A DNA stretch of 64,000 nucleotides from Ichthyophthirius multifiliis (GCF_000220395.1 NW_004086595.1:27727-91726), one strand, 5' to 3'; shown: positions 11,268 through 24,411, counted from the first letter of the stretch. Made by a program: numbers and translations. The notes: a model not told the origin generated them from the letters alone.

Positions 11268-12198
11268 TTTAGGTTTAATTATTAGTCAACACATATTTTT
11301 AACATATAATCAATTATATTTTCTAATAACTTCTTCGCTATATCTTTGGTCAGGCCAAAACCTGGATTTTTATATGTTTCAATAACCCCTACCTTCAAAT
11401 CTTAATCTATAATGAAATGAAATATGAATATTTAAAACCAATTTTTAATTTTATTAAATTAAAAAATATTACTTTAAATATTTTTGAAAATATCGATTAT
11501 AATATCATTAAATCGTTTGAAAATTTACATTAAATTGTTTATAATTTTGCTCGAAATTTTTTCTATGATCATTAATTCCCCTCTTCATATTTTTAATAAT
11601 TCTAGACTTTTTTTTTATAAATTCCAGTTTATTAAATGTATAGTTTCCTAAAAACTAATCATTAAACTAGTTCTTAAATACCCTTTTTTTATATATTTAT
11701 ATATACTTCTCTCGAATTCGTTAATTAAAAACCAAACTCGAATATTAAATTTCTTCTAGTTATAAAATAAATGCTTTTTAATGTTTTTTTTATACTATCA
11801 TCCATTTAGAAAAAAGAAATATTGAATGTATAAAATAATTTAATTTTTTAAAAATTAAAAAATAATTATATTCTTTTTCATTAGGATATATTCTCAGGTT
11901 TTAATATCCAAATGTTCTTTTCACAATATTTTTATTGAAGAAGTTTTCACATTAACTCTTTTTTAGATTTCGTTAAGTTAATATCTACTGTTATTATCTA
12001 GATTAAGGGATTATATTATATTATTCTTTATAGTTTATTTATCTTATCTTTTATTATATTATTTATTTTACATAATTTTATTTCATTTTATGTAATATTA
12101 TTTATTTTATTTTATATATATTATTCGTTTAGCATATATAACATTTGCTTAATATATTTAAAACAAATATTTTTATTTTAAGTTAACTTCTTCTCCAT
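11268..12198 (-). pseudogene. tubulin tyrosine ligase-like (TTLL) pseudogene
   Basis: TTLL enzymes add tyrosine, glutamate or glycine to tubulin tails. The remnants occur in the right order on the minus strand: EKNIWILKPEN (ATP-grasp lysine block), TNSREVYINIQKKGYLRTS, IHLINWNLQK (normally IHLTNNAIQ) and DQDLKVGVIETYKNPGFGLT (normally WLIEVNTNP). They sit in at least three frames, separated by several in-frame TGAs, the only stop in this code. Key residues are altered: the tryptophan of WLIEVN is Gly and the NTNP motif reads YKNP. The domain is also compressed relative to real TTLLs. ATG 12198 opens the first piece. A dead copy is the best reading; homopolymer errors alone would not explain the motif decay. 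Confidence 0.65.
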
Positions 12199-12401
12199 TT
12201 TTTTTTTTTTTAAAAAATAAAAAATAAAAAATAGAACTCTTATATCATGGAAATATTAGAAATTGAAAATAATTTTTATATCATTATTATATAGATAAAA
12301 ATATAAATATTATATGAAAAAAAAAAACTTAAAAGAGATTTTTTTTAACTATTAAAAAATAATGAATTGTATATATTGTATTTATATATTATTTATTTAA
12401 A

Positions 12402-15400
12402 TCATTTTATAAATTCAATTAGTATATTTTATTCTTTATTACTATTTAATTCAATATTTTATTAAATATTTAATTCAACATCTTAATTATTATTTTATTT
12501 GTCTTTATTATAAAGTATTTTTTTTTAACTAGGATTTTAACTTGATAATTTATCAGATTCTGAATCTATATTTTCATTCTCCATTTTAATTTTTCTTTTG
12601 TAATACCAAAAAGCAAAAGCAGTTCCTAAAATACATGGAACTAAAATAAAAATAACAATAAGGGTAATATCGCTATTAGTGAGTTAACTTTGAGAAATTT
12701 CTTATATATTTTTTTCATTATTACTTTTATCTTTATATACTTATTATGATTAATATTACTTTTAATCTTCTAATTTTATATTTTCTAAAATAGTTGCAGA
12801 TCTAAAACATCTACAAATAACAATTTTATCATTGAGAACATCAGTTTGAATATTTATATCTTTACATTTATTGATAATACCATCTTCGGAAACTTAATAA
12901 CAACCCGGATTTTTCAAACTACTGAAACTTTGGACTTTAAAACTAATTTATAATTCGAATTTTGATTAAAATTCTTCTAATATTCTATTTGTCATTGTAA
13001 TAAAATTTTCCTCTTCTTTTAAATTTCTAGTTAAATAATTATCTTTTCTTAAAATTTAAAATTTAACAAAAGGAAATTTTTATGATTAACTTAAAAAAGG
13101 TATATTTTCTTAAAATGGATTTTCTTTATAAATAAAAGCTTAGAAAACAACATTTATATTCATATTTAGATTACTTTATTAATTTTCTTTAAAAAAAAGT
13201 ATTTTATCATTATTTTTATTTTCGAATTCTTCTTCAATATCCATTTAAATGTAATAATTTTCAAAATTCGATATTTTTCCTAAATTTTCCTTAATTTTTA
13301 TTTCTTTACTTTAAAAGCTTATTTTTTCAGTATTTTTTCTCTTCCTAATAGAACTTAATAAAGGCGAAATTATTGTTTTTTCGTTTTCTTTCATTTCCAC
13401 TTTTTTTTATAAACTATATAAAAACGCAATCATTTTTTCTTCTAAAATATTAATATTTCCATCAATATTTTTTACTATATCATATATTTCAAGTATTATT
13501 TTTCCTCTATTTTCTTCTAATATTGACTCACAATCTCCTAATAAATCACAAGAAATACATTAATTACTTTCCTGGCTTAAAAAAAAACCCTCTTAGCATA
13601 CTAAACATACCTAATTATTACAAAAGGAGCAATTTTATGTCAAAATATTGCATTAAAAACACTAAAAAGTGTCTAAAAAATATCCCTATTAGCATTTTCC
13701 GCATTTCTAATTATCTAAACATTCTTCACAATAATCTAATTAAGGACATTTTGTGCAAAAACCATCCTATAAATAAAATTTTTAGTCACATTATGCACAA
13801 ACAGATATATTTTAAATGCAATTAATGCAATTTTAGACTATACATGGTGTACATTATCTTAATTTTCGGTTTAAAACATAACCTAATTGACAAAAATCAC
13901 ACATATTTTAATTATTTAAACATTTAGAGCATTTTTCAACACTGCATTTTCCACAAAGAGTCTTATTTTCATTTAAAAAAAAGCCTTCTTGACATTAAAG
14001 GCATTATTTCTATTAATCTCTTAAAATACACGGACTTTATAGGAAGTCAATCAGATTTTCATTTATAACCGATAAATTAATAATATCATTTTTTTATTAA
14101 TCTAAGCATTTAATTTCTTAATAAAAAGTACATTCTAAACAACCAGGGATTATATCGTGACAAAAAAAACATTTATTTTAAATTAAAATAGCATCTTAAG
14201 CATTACATTTAGAACATTAATGTATATTTAAAGGAAAATAAGATTATAATAAATCACATTAAGTACATTATATGATATTCTATTTGTTATATAAACAAGA
14301 TATACAACCTTCTTTATTTCAGAGCATTTTTTACAAGTATTTCGTGTATAATATATTATAATGTGTTTCATTACATTTTATGCATTAATTTAGGCTTATA
14401 AATAGTAATTTTATTAGTTACATTTTGTACATATTATAGGGTTTTCAGGTTAGTTTGATATTTAGCAATTTTCACAACCTTATATTAATTTACTACAAGG
14501 AAGACATTTTTCTTAATAAAAAATATAAAAATTTGACTTTGTGGGGTTCTATTCACAGGTCATACATGTTCCATCTTGTTCAATATATTAATCGGGTTAA
14601 TTACATAATTATTAGATACATTAATAGGTGTTTTGGGATGTTTTTTAACATTAAGGACCTTTTTACTTATTTATATTATGAATATATTTTTATTTACAAT
14701 TAGATAATATTTAACAAGGTTGACATTATCCGTTTTCGTTAAGTTAATAATAATTCGAGTTTTCAGTACATTATATACATTATCCGTCTTATTTTAAATA
14801 ATAATCATTTTCACATTTTTTACAATTTACATTATTTTTAATTTTTTCACATTCTTAACCTTTATATTATTATTTTTTTTTTTAATAAATAAAAAATATT
14901 TATATTTTTATTTTATTTTATTTTTACATCCTTAAATCAATATAGAACATTTATTACATTCATTTTAAAAATAAACTTATTTTTTATTACTTTCATCACA
15001 TTAAATACAACTATTTTTATTAACATTTAGAAAAAAACTACTATTTTATAAACATTTTATACATTTAGGTTTATTTTCAATATCTAATTCACACAAAAAG
15101 CCTTTTTTAAAAAAATAATAATAATAATAATATATAAATAATACAAATAAAATTTAAAAAATACATCCATTAATAGCATTTTAACAAGGTTAACATTTTT
15201 CTTAAAACATAATTTAATGTTAATTTGTAGGCAAGCATTCAAAACAATACGACCCATCAAACTCTAAATAAAATTATTTACTTTTACAATTCAAACAAAC
15301 AGGAGATTCGTTTTAAAATTCTTAAGTACAACGTGTGCATCCTTAAATAATAAGTTCACAATTAACACAAACATTATCAAAAACAACCGTATTTTAGGAA

Positions 15401-16603
15401 AACCCACAATGTATGCATGAGGAGGCATTTTATTAGACAAAGAGATCTTTACATTTTAAACATACATGTTATTTACTATCCTTATTTATCTCACAAAGGT
15501 CACAATTTGGTATTATATTTTCACATAAAATACATTATTAATTTTCGTTTAGGGAGACTCGTTTTTCATCATCTGTACATTTCACACATTATTCTTTATA
15601 TTAAGTTAAATAATGAGAAATTTAGCATTTTTAGCATTTATTTTAATAATAAATCACACCTATATTTTTATTATTAATTTATATATAAATTTAATTTATT
15701 ACATCCTTAAATTTAAGCAATATGATACTAACAATCTATTTATTATTATTATAAATTGTTTTCATTTTAAAGAATTTCACAAGATTAACACTTAGTACCA
15801 TTTTAGTCTAAATAGAAATCTTTTTGACATTAAAGGCATGTGTTTTTAGAATTACATAATTTACAATTAGAGATAAGTTCGAAACAATTCCAACAAAACC
15901 CTATTTCATCCTAAAACATTTCCTGTTCTTGACATTTAATACATTCTAGAGAATTTGGAGTCAAAGAAAAGCCTTAAAGGCATTAATTGCATTTATTTTC
16001 GGAGCATTTTTAACAATTAGGGATACCTTCATCACATAATAAGCATTTATTTTGTACAAGTACATATTTTTCGAAGTCTGTTTAGCATTCTAAGCATTAA
16101 GTTTCATCTAATGTTAGATAATATTAATCCAGGCATTTTTTACATGTTTTTTCTTTACATAATTTACAAAAAGAAATCACTTAAGGACATAATTGACATT
16201 ACTAGCCTTCTAAAATTATCATATTTTCGTTTTAAATGCAGGATATGCAAGTTTGTTTATTTTCTGATAATAAGTATTAAGGATTGCATTTTTTACATAC
16301 TTAATCTTCACACAAATCGCCTTTATAATTTATATATAGTAAAATATATTATTATTATAATTTACATCCATATATTGTAATTTAACAGGGTTAACAGTTT
16401 TCGCTTTATTAGTCATCGTGAAAAAATTTACACTCTAAAAATTAATTATTTTCACATTGATAAGCTTTTATTTATATATAAATATATATATATATATCTT
16501 ATTTATTTAAATGTTTTTTTATACTGTAAGGTATTATTATTTGACAATCTTATTTAGTATTCAATATAAAGGATATAAGTAATATAAAAATTTTTAAAAA
16601 CAT
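12402..16603 (-). CDS. large cysteine-rich type I membrane protein (furin-like/GFR-type repeats)
   Basis: Starts at ATG 16603 with a signal peptide (MFLKIFILLISFILNTKQ). It then has roughly 800 residues of CxxC-dense modules, for example LCEDQVCKKC and CSVEKCSKCLNNQNMCDFC, as in furin-like or growth-factor-receptor repeats of ciliate surface proteins. A long Cys-poor region (13520-12900) ends in CKDINIQTD..VICRCF, reminiscent of a GPS-like pre-membrane segment. A membrane span follows (LIVIFILVPCILGTAFAFWY), then an acidic and Q/N-rich tail of about 60 residues to TGA 12402-12404. Five phase-1 introns (39-68 nt) cut the cysteine region. Exon lengths are consistent with one continuous frame of about 1,314 residues if one A is restored near 14312. 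Ligand unknown; a surface receptor or coat protein is inferred. Confidence 0.8.
14659..16365 (-). repeat. array of Cys-rich modules with introns at one conserved cysteine codon
   Basis: Introns at 16321-16365, 15660-15702, 15102-15164, 14860-14927 and 14659-14697. Each starts GTA and each interrupts a Cys codon after its first T. The residues before the split are IYG, IQG, ING, IQG and LSN, and each next exon restores TGC or TGT. Exons between them encode about 206, 165, 58 and 54 residues. Symmetrical phase-1 exons like these can be duplicated without breaking the frame. Confidence 0.75.
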
Positions 16604-17166
16604 TTATTTTTTTAGTAAAAAATTAATAATTAATTAGTTGATTAAATTTATAAAATTATAATATTTGAAGAAAAAAAAAATATTTATATATTATATAAAA
16701 TAAATATTTAATAAGATAGATAAACAAAAAATATTAAAAATTAACGCATTAAAGATAAAAATATTACATATAATATTGAAATATTATTATAAATAAAAGA
16801 AGATAAAATAAAAAAAAAATTATTAATTTGAATTAAAATATACATATTATTTAAAAATATTTGTAAAGAAAAAATAATATTTAAATAATATATATATATA
16901 ATTATATATATATTTGTGATATATATTTGTTAATAAATATATTTTAAGTATGTTTATTTACAAATTTTATATATTTATTTAAATGTTTAAAAAATATTCA
17001 AAAAAAAAATATTTAATATATATAAATTATAGTAATTATTGGATTAAAAAAAAAAAATGTATATAAAAAAAAAAATTATTGATTTGAATAAAAACATATA
17101 TTTTATTAAGAAATATATAAAAATAATTATTTATATATTAAAAAGAGTAAATAACATAAAATATAT
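16604..17166. other. A/T-rich spacer
   Basis: Between the start of the Cys-rich gene and the end of LSm5; nothing recognised. Confidence 0.6.
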
Positions 17167-17292
17167 TCATATAGGTTCTCCACCTGGTACAATCTATAAT
17201 AATTTGATATATATATAAAAAAAAATACAATTAAATATAAATAAATATATAAAATAAAAATATATAAATAAAATATGTATATATATATATAT

Positions 17293-17325
<33 letters not shown>

Positions 17326-17746
17326 TATATTTATTTTATATTAATTACTAGAGTTATGTGAGCTCCATTTAATAATATAGAATCTATATTAGTTTGATTT
17401 TTAATTCCATTTTAAAATTAACTTTTTAGTATATAATATAAAAAAATTAATTTTTTTTTAATTTATTCATATACTATTCTTTTGCTTCATCTAAAACCAT
17501 ATCTATGATTGTGTTTAATTTAAAATATATATTTTTTATTTATTTTTATATTGTAAATTTTTGAACTGAAAAAATCGTCAAATCCTCTTAATGTTCCTAC
17601 TACTTCTTTATTATTTTTCAATAAAATCCAAATTTTATGGCCAATACATTTATCTATTAATTCTATTTAAGTTTTTTATTATAAAACTTATTTTTAATAA
17701 ATTTTTAAAATAAACCTAAAGGAAGAATAGTATCGTTTCCAGACAT
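17167..17746 (-). CDS. LSM5: LSm5, U6 snRNA-associated Sm-like protein
   Basis: Subunit of the LSm2-8 ring on U6 snRNA (splicing) and of LSm1-7 (mRNA decay). Five tiny exons give 84 residues: [20 protein letters not shown], then [20 protein letters not shown], then NMVLDEAKE, and finally [18 protein letters not shown] before TGA 17167-17169. These match the Sm1 ([14 protein letters not shown]) and Sm2 (LLNG..I) motifs. VPGGEP at the end is typical of LSm5. Introns: 17663-17715, 17503-17566 (donor GTTCAA, unusual), 17422-17474 and 17194-17348 (TA-rich). Exon lengths 31, 96, 28, 73 and 27 sum to an exact frame, so this gene shows no sequencing slip. Confidence 0.95.
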
Positions 17747-18419
17747 TTTTTTAATAAATAATTATAGATTTATAAAAATATTTTTATATTAAAATTTTTA
17801 GCCTAAAAATTGATATTTTATATAAATAATAATATTTATTTTATTTTTTAATATATTAATTAATATATATAAAAATTAAATAACATATTATTTTTATTCT
17901 AAATAAATTAATTAAATACATTTTTATTTTTTATTTTTATTTTATAATAAATGTTGTATTGTTATATATAAGATCATATAATATTTAAAATGAATTTTAT
18001 TTGTTAACAAGTATATACAAAAATTTATAGTTTAATTATATATTTTTTTTTCATACTTTTTTGATATATTTAATTACTAAAATATACATTTTTTTGATTG
18101 TTAATTATATATATTTTTAATGTTTTCTAACTAATATAAATTTTATTTTAATCATTTTTAATAGTATAAATATTTCATAATATAATATTTTAAATCTTAT
18201 ATTTTATAAATTGAAACATATTCTTAAATACTATATATATACTTATTTTTAAGCATATTTATTTTTATTGTTTTTAATAAAATATAAATGATATGTTTTT
18301 ATAATTATTATATCAATGTTTTCTATAATTAATAAATACATATTAAGATTTTATAAAATAATGTATTCTGATATATAATAAATAAATAACATAATTCTTC
18401 TAAATAAATATTACAAAAA
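17747..18419. other. A/T-rich spacer
   Basis: No gene recognised; upstream region of LSm5. Confidence 0.55.
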
Positions 18420-18725
18420 TCTTTGGTTTAATATCTTTTAAATTTCATTCAGAAACTGATTTGAAAAAAATATAAATAATTAATATTGAAAAGTTCCTAA
18501 GATTTGTTGACGATATCAACAAACAATTAATTTATTTCATAGAAAAATAACCTATTTCTTGTTGAAACTATAAAAATTTATGATCATCACTTTAAATTTA
18601 TATAAATATACAAAAGAAAGAAAAATTAATATTAAAAAAAACTAAAAATTTTTCAAAAATAGATTAAATAAATTATAAAATGATTGAAATTATTATGCCT
18701 TGAGTGAATAATAATTTTTTTTTTT
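18420..18725. ncRNA. candidate structured non-coding RNA
   Basis: A stretch less A/T-rich than its surroundings, with two perfect hairpins. TTTGTTGA at 18503-18510 pairs with TCAACAAA at 18516-18523 across a CGATA loop. AAATTATTAT at 18687-18696 pairs with ATAATAATTT at 18708-18717 across an 11-base loop, and T11 (18715-18725) follows immediately, as at a polymerase III terminator on the plus strand. On the minus strand, GTGATGA at about 18597-18591 and a CTGA about 150 bases on resemble snoRNA boxes C and D. Strand and class are unresolved and no open frame fits. Weak evidence overall. Confidence 0.3.
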
Positions 18726-19395
18726 CAGTATAACAAAAATTATGGATTGAAAATAAAATAAGATTTTGTTTAATTATAAAAAAATATTTAAATAAATACA
18801 TAAATTCATTGATAAATTATAAAATAAATTTAATTATATTTTAAATTATAAGATTCTCTATAATTTAATTATAAACTCTTTATATTATTAAATTATATAA
18901 AAATTCAGAAGATTTATGCTTTGATCTATTAAAAGCTAAATTAAATTTTAATACAAGAGATAGATAAATTATAAATTATTTACTTTTTTTAAACTAAAAT
19001 AAAATTCGATATTATTTCCTATAGGAAAAATAAGCTGAATATATAAATATATTATAATATTAATTAACAAAATAATAAATAATAGAAATAATTAATATAT
19101 AAATAAATATAAGATATGTTTTTTATTTAATTTTTATAAAATATAAAATGTTTAATTTATTAATTATTTTTTTTAAATATAATTTACGAATATTTTAATT
19201 ATTATATATATATTTTTTTTAATTAAAATAATTTATTATTTATAAATATTTTTTTTTAAAAAAATAAAATAAAAATAAAAATATTATATTAACAAAAATA
19301 AAAAGTTTTACATTTATTTATTTGTTTAAAAAAAAAAAGAAACAATAAATAGTTTAAATAATTTATAAAAATAATTTAAAAATTAATAAGAAATC
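18726..19395. other. A/T-rich spacer
   Basis: No gene recognised; contains the presumed promoter of the CFAP119-like gene. Confidence 0.55.
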
Positions 19396-20720
19396 ATGAA
19401 AAAAGTATAGACACAATAAAAAAGCAATACAAACTTACCATAAATTGAAAATAAATAGAAAAACCAATCTTCCTAAAACACATTAATATAAATTATTAAA
19501 AAACCAACATTATAAAATATAGATAAAGTTGAGGAAAATAAACCCAATTGGCAAGTACTTTCTACAGGCCTTTAAATGATGTTTAGTGAAGAATCAATAT
19601 AAAAAATATGGGCTTATGAAAAACCAAAAACATCAATTTTAGATCTTTTAAATGATTTTTTAAAAAGATTAGGCATTTAAAAAATTTTGAAAGCATGGAA
19701 ATCAATATTATTGCTGAATTTCATTTATATAATTTAATTTTTATTAAAGAAAAATTATGCCTTGATAATTATAAAGGAGCCATATTATTAAATATATTGT
19801 TTTTCTTTTTTTATATTTAAATTATTTATATTTATTTTTTAAAAAAATAGTTGGATATTATTAATTAATGATAATAAAGATTATTAATTTTTGTATTAAA
19901 ATTATTCAAACGTAAATTTATAAGCCACAAATAATTTATTATAGGAATAAAAATAAGGAAATTCAAATTAAGAAAATTAAAAGAATATTGTATAAATTGA
20001 AGAAAACAACAATAAAAATATCTAAAGAGACCTTGAAAACTTCAAATATTGGATAATAAAGCATTCTAAAGATGAGCCACCAAATTATATATAGATATTT
20101 GATTAAAATTAAATAAAAAAAATAATATAATTTGTTTAAGAAAGTTATTTTAGTAATTTCGAACTATATAAATATTGCCTTAATAATAAAAAAAAAACGA
20201 AGAAATATAAATTAATATTTATGTTGATTATCCTATTTATGTTCCTCCCTTAAATGAGGCTTTATATATGGGATAAATAAAAATTGAAGTTTAAGAAGAT
20301 GAAGATGAATTATTAGAATATGTAAAATATAATAAATATATATATAAAAATTAAATATTTATAAATTGATAAATAAATTCATTAAAAATATAGTTTTTAA
20401 AAATATAAATGTAATAATACATATTTAGTTATAAAAATTTATATGCTATTAATATAAATTTATGAATATATATTTCAAATATAAATATAGGAATAAGTAA
20501 AATCCAATAAAAATAATCAAGATTTTATAGAAGAATATAATAAAACTGATGGATAAGATAAAAACATATAATAAAATGAAGATGTATATAAAATAAGAGA
20601 AATTGTAGATTAAAAAATAAAAATAATAGAAGAATAATTTTAAGAAAATTTAAATATTAGATAAAAAGAATTAAATAAAAAACTTGATATTATGCTAAAC
20701 ACTGGTTAAAAAAAAAATGA
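19396..20720 (+). CDS. CFAP119/CCDC189-like ciliary protein
   Basis: Similar in layout to CFAP119 (a DUF4464 protein of motile cilia). ATG 19396 gives KPNWQVLSTGLQ and KTSILDLLNDFLKRLG. Next come the helical block MEINIIAEFHLYNLIFIKEK, the diagnostic QIKKIIQFVQESYFSNFELY and then KYCLN. The VDYPIYVPPLNEALYMG block corresponds to the family's YMGLQPP region. A C-terminal coiled coil (IVDQKIKIIEEQFQENLN) follows. First intron 19799-19850; a long TA-rich one follows about 20333-20510. The frame needs one extra A in three runs (19679-19684, 20188-20197, 20708-20717), the last creating the TGA at 20718-20720. The family call rests on remembered patterns and is moderate. Confidence 0.62.
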
Positions 20721-20999
20721 TAAATTTTTCGAAAAAAAATATTTTTTATAAAATAATAATAAAAAAAATTATTTTAAACATTTTTTAAAAAATTTATAAC
20801 AATATATATATATGAAATTAAATTTTAAATTAATTTTAAAAATACATATAAAATAAAATTATATAAAATAAATTTTGTATATAAAATATTTATATAAACA
20901 TATGAATATACATATACATATACATATACATTTTTTATTATTTTTATGTATTTAAAAAAAAAATATATAAAAAAAAAATATACATAAAAATAAAAATAT

Positions 21000-21763
21000 T
21001 CATTTAATCAAAAAAACTAATATTAAAACTACTGCTATTATTAAAAGAATAATCATTAGTAAAATAAAATATTTTTTTTTGCATTTTATTATTAAATTTC
21101 AGCCTATTTTAATTATTTATTTGTTTCTTTTACTTCATTACATACTGCGGCTGTATTTTCTTCAACTATATCTAATTTTTCCCCTTATTCAATAACCATT
21201 TTATTCATATCTTGCATAATATTATTCATATAATAAATATCAGTTTCTATTTTATTGTAAACAACTTGTCTTTCGTCTAATAGTTACTATTCAAGATCTG
21301 GATTTTCCGCAAAACTAATATGATTTTTTTTAATATCATAGTTTATTGTGTTTTCATTATCTTCAACTAAATAATTTGAATTCGAGATTTCGTTATTATT
21401 GCTATTATCTAATAAAGTGAATGATTTATTAGCTAAATTTCTCATTAAAATACCAAATCTTTCAATTTCTTTTTCCGATTTTTATTTTATTTCTTAGATT
21501 TCTTTTTTCATTTATTGTGTTTTGTATTTTTACGTGAGAATTTTTATATAAGTCTATAATTATTCTAAATCTTTTTTCATATTTGAAAGTTGGTATTGTA
21601 TTTATTTTTGGATTTAAGAATTTTCTAAATTAAATATTTGTGTTAAAGTGTTGTTATTTTGTTATATCTTTATTAATTAAGCATAAGAAATTTCTTTTAA
21701 TTCAGACAGAGATAAAAGTTCTGGATTTGGTAAAAGTTTTTATTACAATTTATTTTTTATCAT
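21000..21763 (-). CDS. syntaxin (Qa-SNARE), endosomal/vacuolar type
   Basis: Membrane-fusion SNARE. Starts at ATG 21763. The N-terminal half is helical (Habc-like: LTQIFNLENSQIQKQIQYQL). The SNARE helix runs DERQVVYNKIETDIYYMNNI, then MVIEQGEKLDIVEENTAAVC. The zero-layer glutamine sits in IEQGEK, as in syntaxins (VESQGEM). A tail anchor follows (YFILLMIILLIIAVVLILVF) with a two-residue lumenal end and TGA 21000-21002. The anchor is one frame off the SNARE helix: the T9 at 21072-21080 needs one more T, giving exactly 254 residues. The exact organelle cannot be told; the layout is nearest to syntaxin 7/12/Tlg2 types. It converges on the CFAP119-like gene with about 280 bp between. Confidence 0.85.
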
Positions 21764-21867
21764 TTTTTTAATTTATTTTTATGTACTTATTTATGAAATG
21801 TATATATTTATATATATATATTATTTATATATTAATTATTTTATTAATTTGTGGATTAATAATATAA

Positions 21868-22151
21868 ATGAAAAAAAAATTATTTTTTTTAATAATATTT
21901 TTTTTATTATTTATTTAAAAACATTTTAATAATTTATAAGTGTTTTAACTTTTCAAAAAAATCAACTTGGAACATTAAATTCAAATGATTATTTACATAC
22001 ATCTATTTCAATAAAGCGTTCAAAATAAGATTTAAGAAAAGGTACTACCCTAAAAGAATATAAAATTGCATTTTCTGAAATATAATTATAAGACGAAAAA
22101 ACTATTTATGATTAAGAAATATAAATATATCTATTCTTATCGTAATTTTGA
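21868..22151 (+). CDS. small secreted protein, unknown
   Basis: ATG 21868 opens an ideal signal peptide (MKKKLFFLIIFFLLFIQ). A frame one base away then continues NQLGTLNSNDYLHTSISIKR and GTTLKEYKIAFSEIQ, ending at TGA 22149-22151. One missing A or T joins them, giving about 94 residues. The two genes point away from each other: this start lies about 105 bp upstream of the syntaxin start. The second half has a balanced composition unlike random A/T DNA. No family recognised, and a chance frame is possible. Confidence 0.4.
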
Positions 22152-24411
22152 GGCTTAATAAGAAATATGTGTAAAAATATATAAAGATTTATATTTAAAA
22201 AATAATATAATTAATATTAATTTTTTTAACAATTTTATTAAAAAGAAATAGTATTTTAAAATTAATTTAGTAAAAGAAAATATTATTAATTTAAATATTA
22301 ATCTAAAAATAAATAAAAAAAAATATTATAACAAAAATAATAAGTATAATTTAAACTATTTATAAGTTTTAAATTTAATAATAAATTAATAGTAATTTTA
22401 ATATTAAAAAATAAATATATTTATCAAAGTAAATAATTATTTATTAGAATTCTTAAAAAAATAAAATTGTAATTTGTTTTATTTAATAATCCTTTTTTTT
22501 AATATATATTTAAAATATTTAATTTTGAATTAAAAAATTATATATATTTTATTAATAATTCTATATTATATTCATAAAATTATACAATCTTTGATATATT
22601 TTTTATTTTATTAAATTATTTATATTTAAACTTTAAAAAATAAAATATAAAATTAATATAATTATACTAATTATTATTTAATAAATTAACTTTTTTTTAT
22701 TTCTTCTGATAAATTTTTATATTATAAAAGATTTTATAATAAAAGAATAAAAATGAATATATATAAATTTATAATAAACTAAAATATATAAAATGAAATG
22801 AATAATTTCTCAAATTTATTTATATATTTTGAATTACTTTAGTTTTTTTTTTTTTTCTAATTCTTAATATTTAATTATTATTTTTTTCATATTGTAAAAA
22901 GTTAATTATAATATAAAAAAACTAAAAATAAAATTATATAAACTTTCTAAATAAAAATAATATATTAAAGCTTAATTTTTAACAACTTTGGAAACTATAA
23001 ATAATAATTTTATAAAATCGTTATATAGATATTATTAAAACGAGTACTATTTATATATAAATATGTAAAATTAATTATATCTAAAAAATAATTTATTAAA
23101 ACATAATAATTAAAATAAATAATATATAAAAAATAATATATTTTTATATAAAAATATTCAAAGTATATAATTAATTAATATTTATAAATATATAAAAATA
23201 AAATATATATTTAAAACATTATTTATTTAAATATTTTAAAAAGTTATTAAATATATATTTATATATTTATATAATATAACTTATATAAAATTTATATTTA
23301 TAATTTTTCTTTTTTTACATAAGAAATTAAATGTTTTTCTTATATGTCTATTTAATTATAATTTTTTACAAAATTATATATTTACATATATCATTATTAA
23401 ATATATTTAATAATATATGTTTCATTTATTTCATGATTTATTTTATCATTATATGATAAATCTTTAAGATTTTTTATATTAAAATATACATATTTATATA
23501 TTTATTAATATAAAATTTTTATTATATGTTTCTATGCTTAAAACATTAATTATATTTTTTTTTCATTATATAGTTTATATTTTATTAAATGTTTTTATAT
23601 TTATAACTATAAATTATACATTTTTACTTTATACTTTTAATATAATAATTATTTTTATTAATTATTATTTTCATTTTAATTTTGTTTAATTTTATAATAT
23701 TTGTATTCAAATAAAAAAATAATTATTAAAATATTAATATTTTATATTAATAAATAAAATAATAAATATTATAGAAAAAATTATGTAAAAAAATATAAAA
23801 ACAAACACAAATTTAAATAATTTCTTATTTACATTTTATAAGAAATAAATATATAATATTTAATATTTTAATATAAATATATAATAGAAATTATTTATTT
23901 TAAATTTTATATAAAAAATTTTTAAGAATTTTAATATTTATAATTATATGAAAAAATATAATATAATAAAAATATAAAAAATAAGTACTTAAAATTTAAT
24001 ATATATAGTAAAATTAATAATATACCTCATATATTTTTAAGTTAAATATTCTTTAAATAAACTATATTATATATGTAATTATAAATGCAAATATATGTTT
24101 ATTATATATTTTATTCTATAATTATATACTTAAAAAATATTTTATATTAATAATAAATATTCAATTTATAATCATTAGAATATAATTCTAATCTTATTAC
24201 AAAAAGAATGTAGCATTCAATATCATAATAGAATTAATAAAATTTTTCTACATTAAATAAACATAAAATAATTAAAACTTGTTTAGAGAATAAGTACAAA
24301 TCAAATGTTATTAATTAATAATTAAATAATGATCATACATTTTAAAAAAGTAAAAACGAAATAAATGTAATAAATTTCTAATTTCGTAAAAAACTTATAT
24401 AACCAAAATTT
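22152..24411. other. long A/T-rich spacer
   Basis: More than 2 kb of A/T-rich DNA with no supported gene on either strand. Confidence 0.55.

Noticed and set aside
13523..16380. Several plus-strand frames (13523-13825, 14455-14703, 15417-15795, 16111-16380)
   Set aside because: All are antisense to the Cys-rich gene, whose exon lengths and signal peptide fit on the minus strand.
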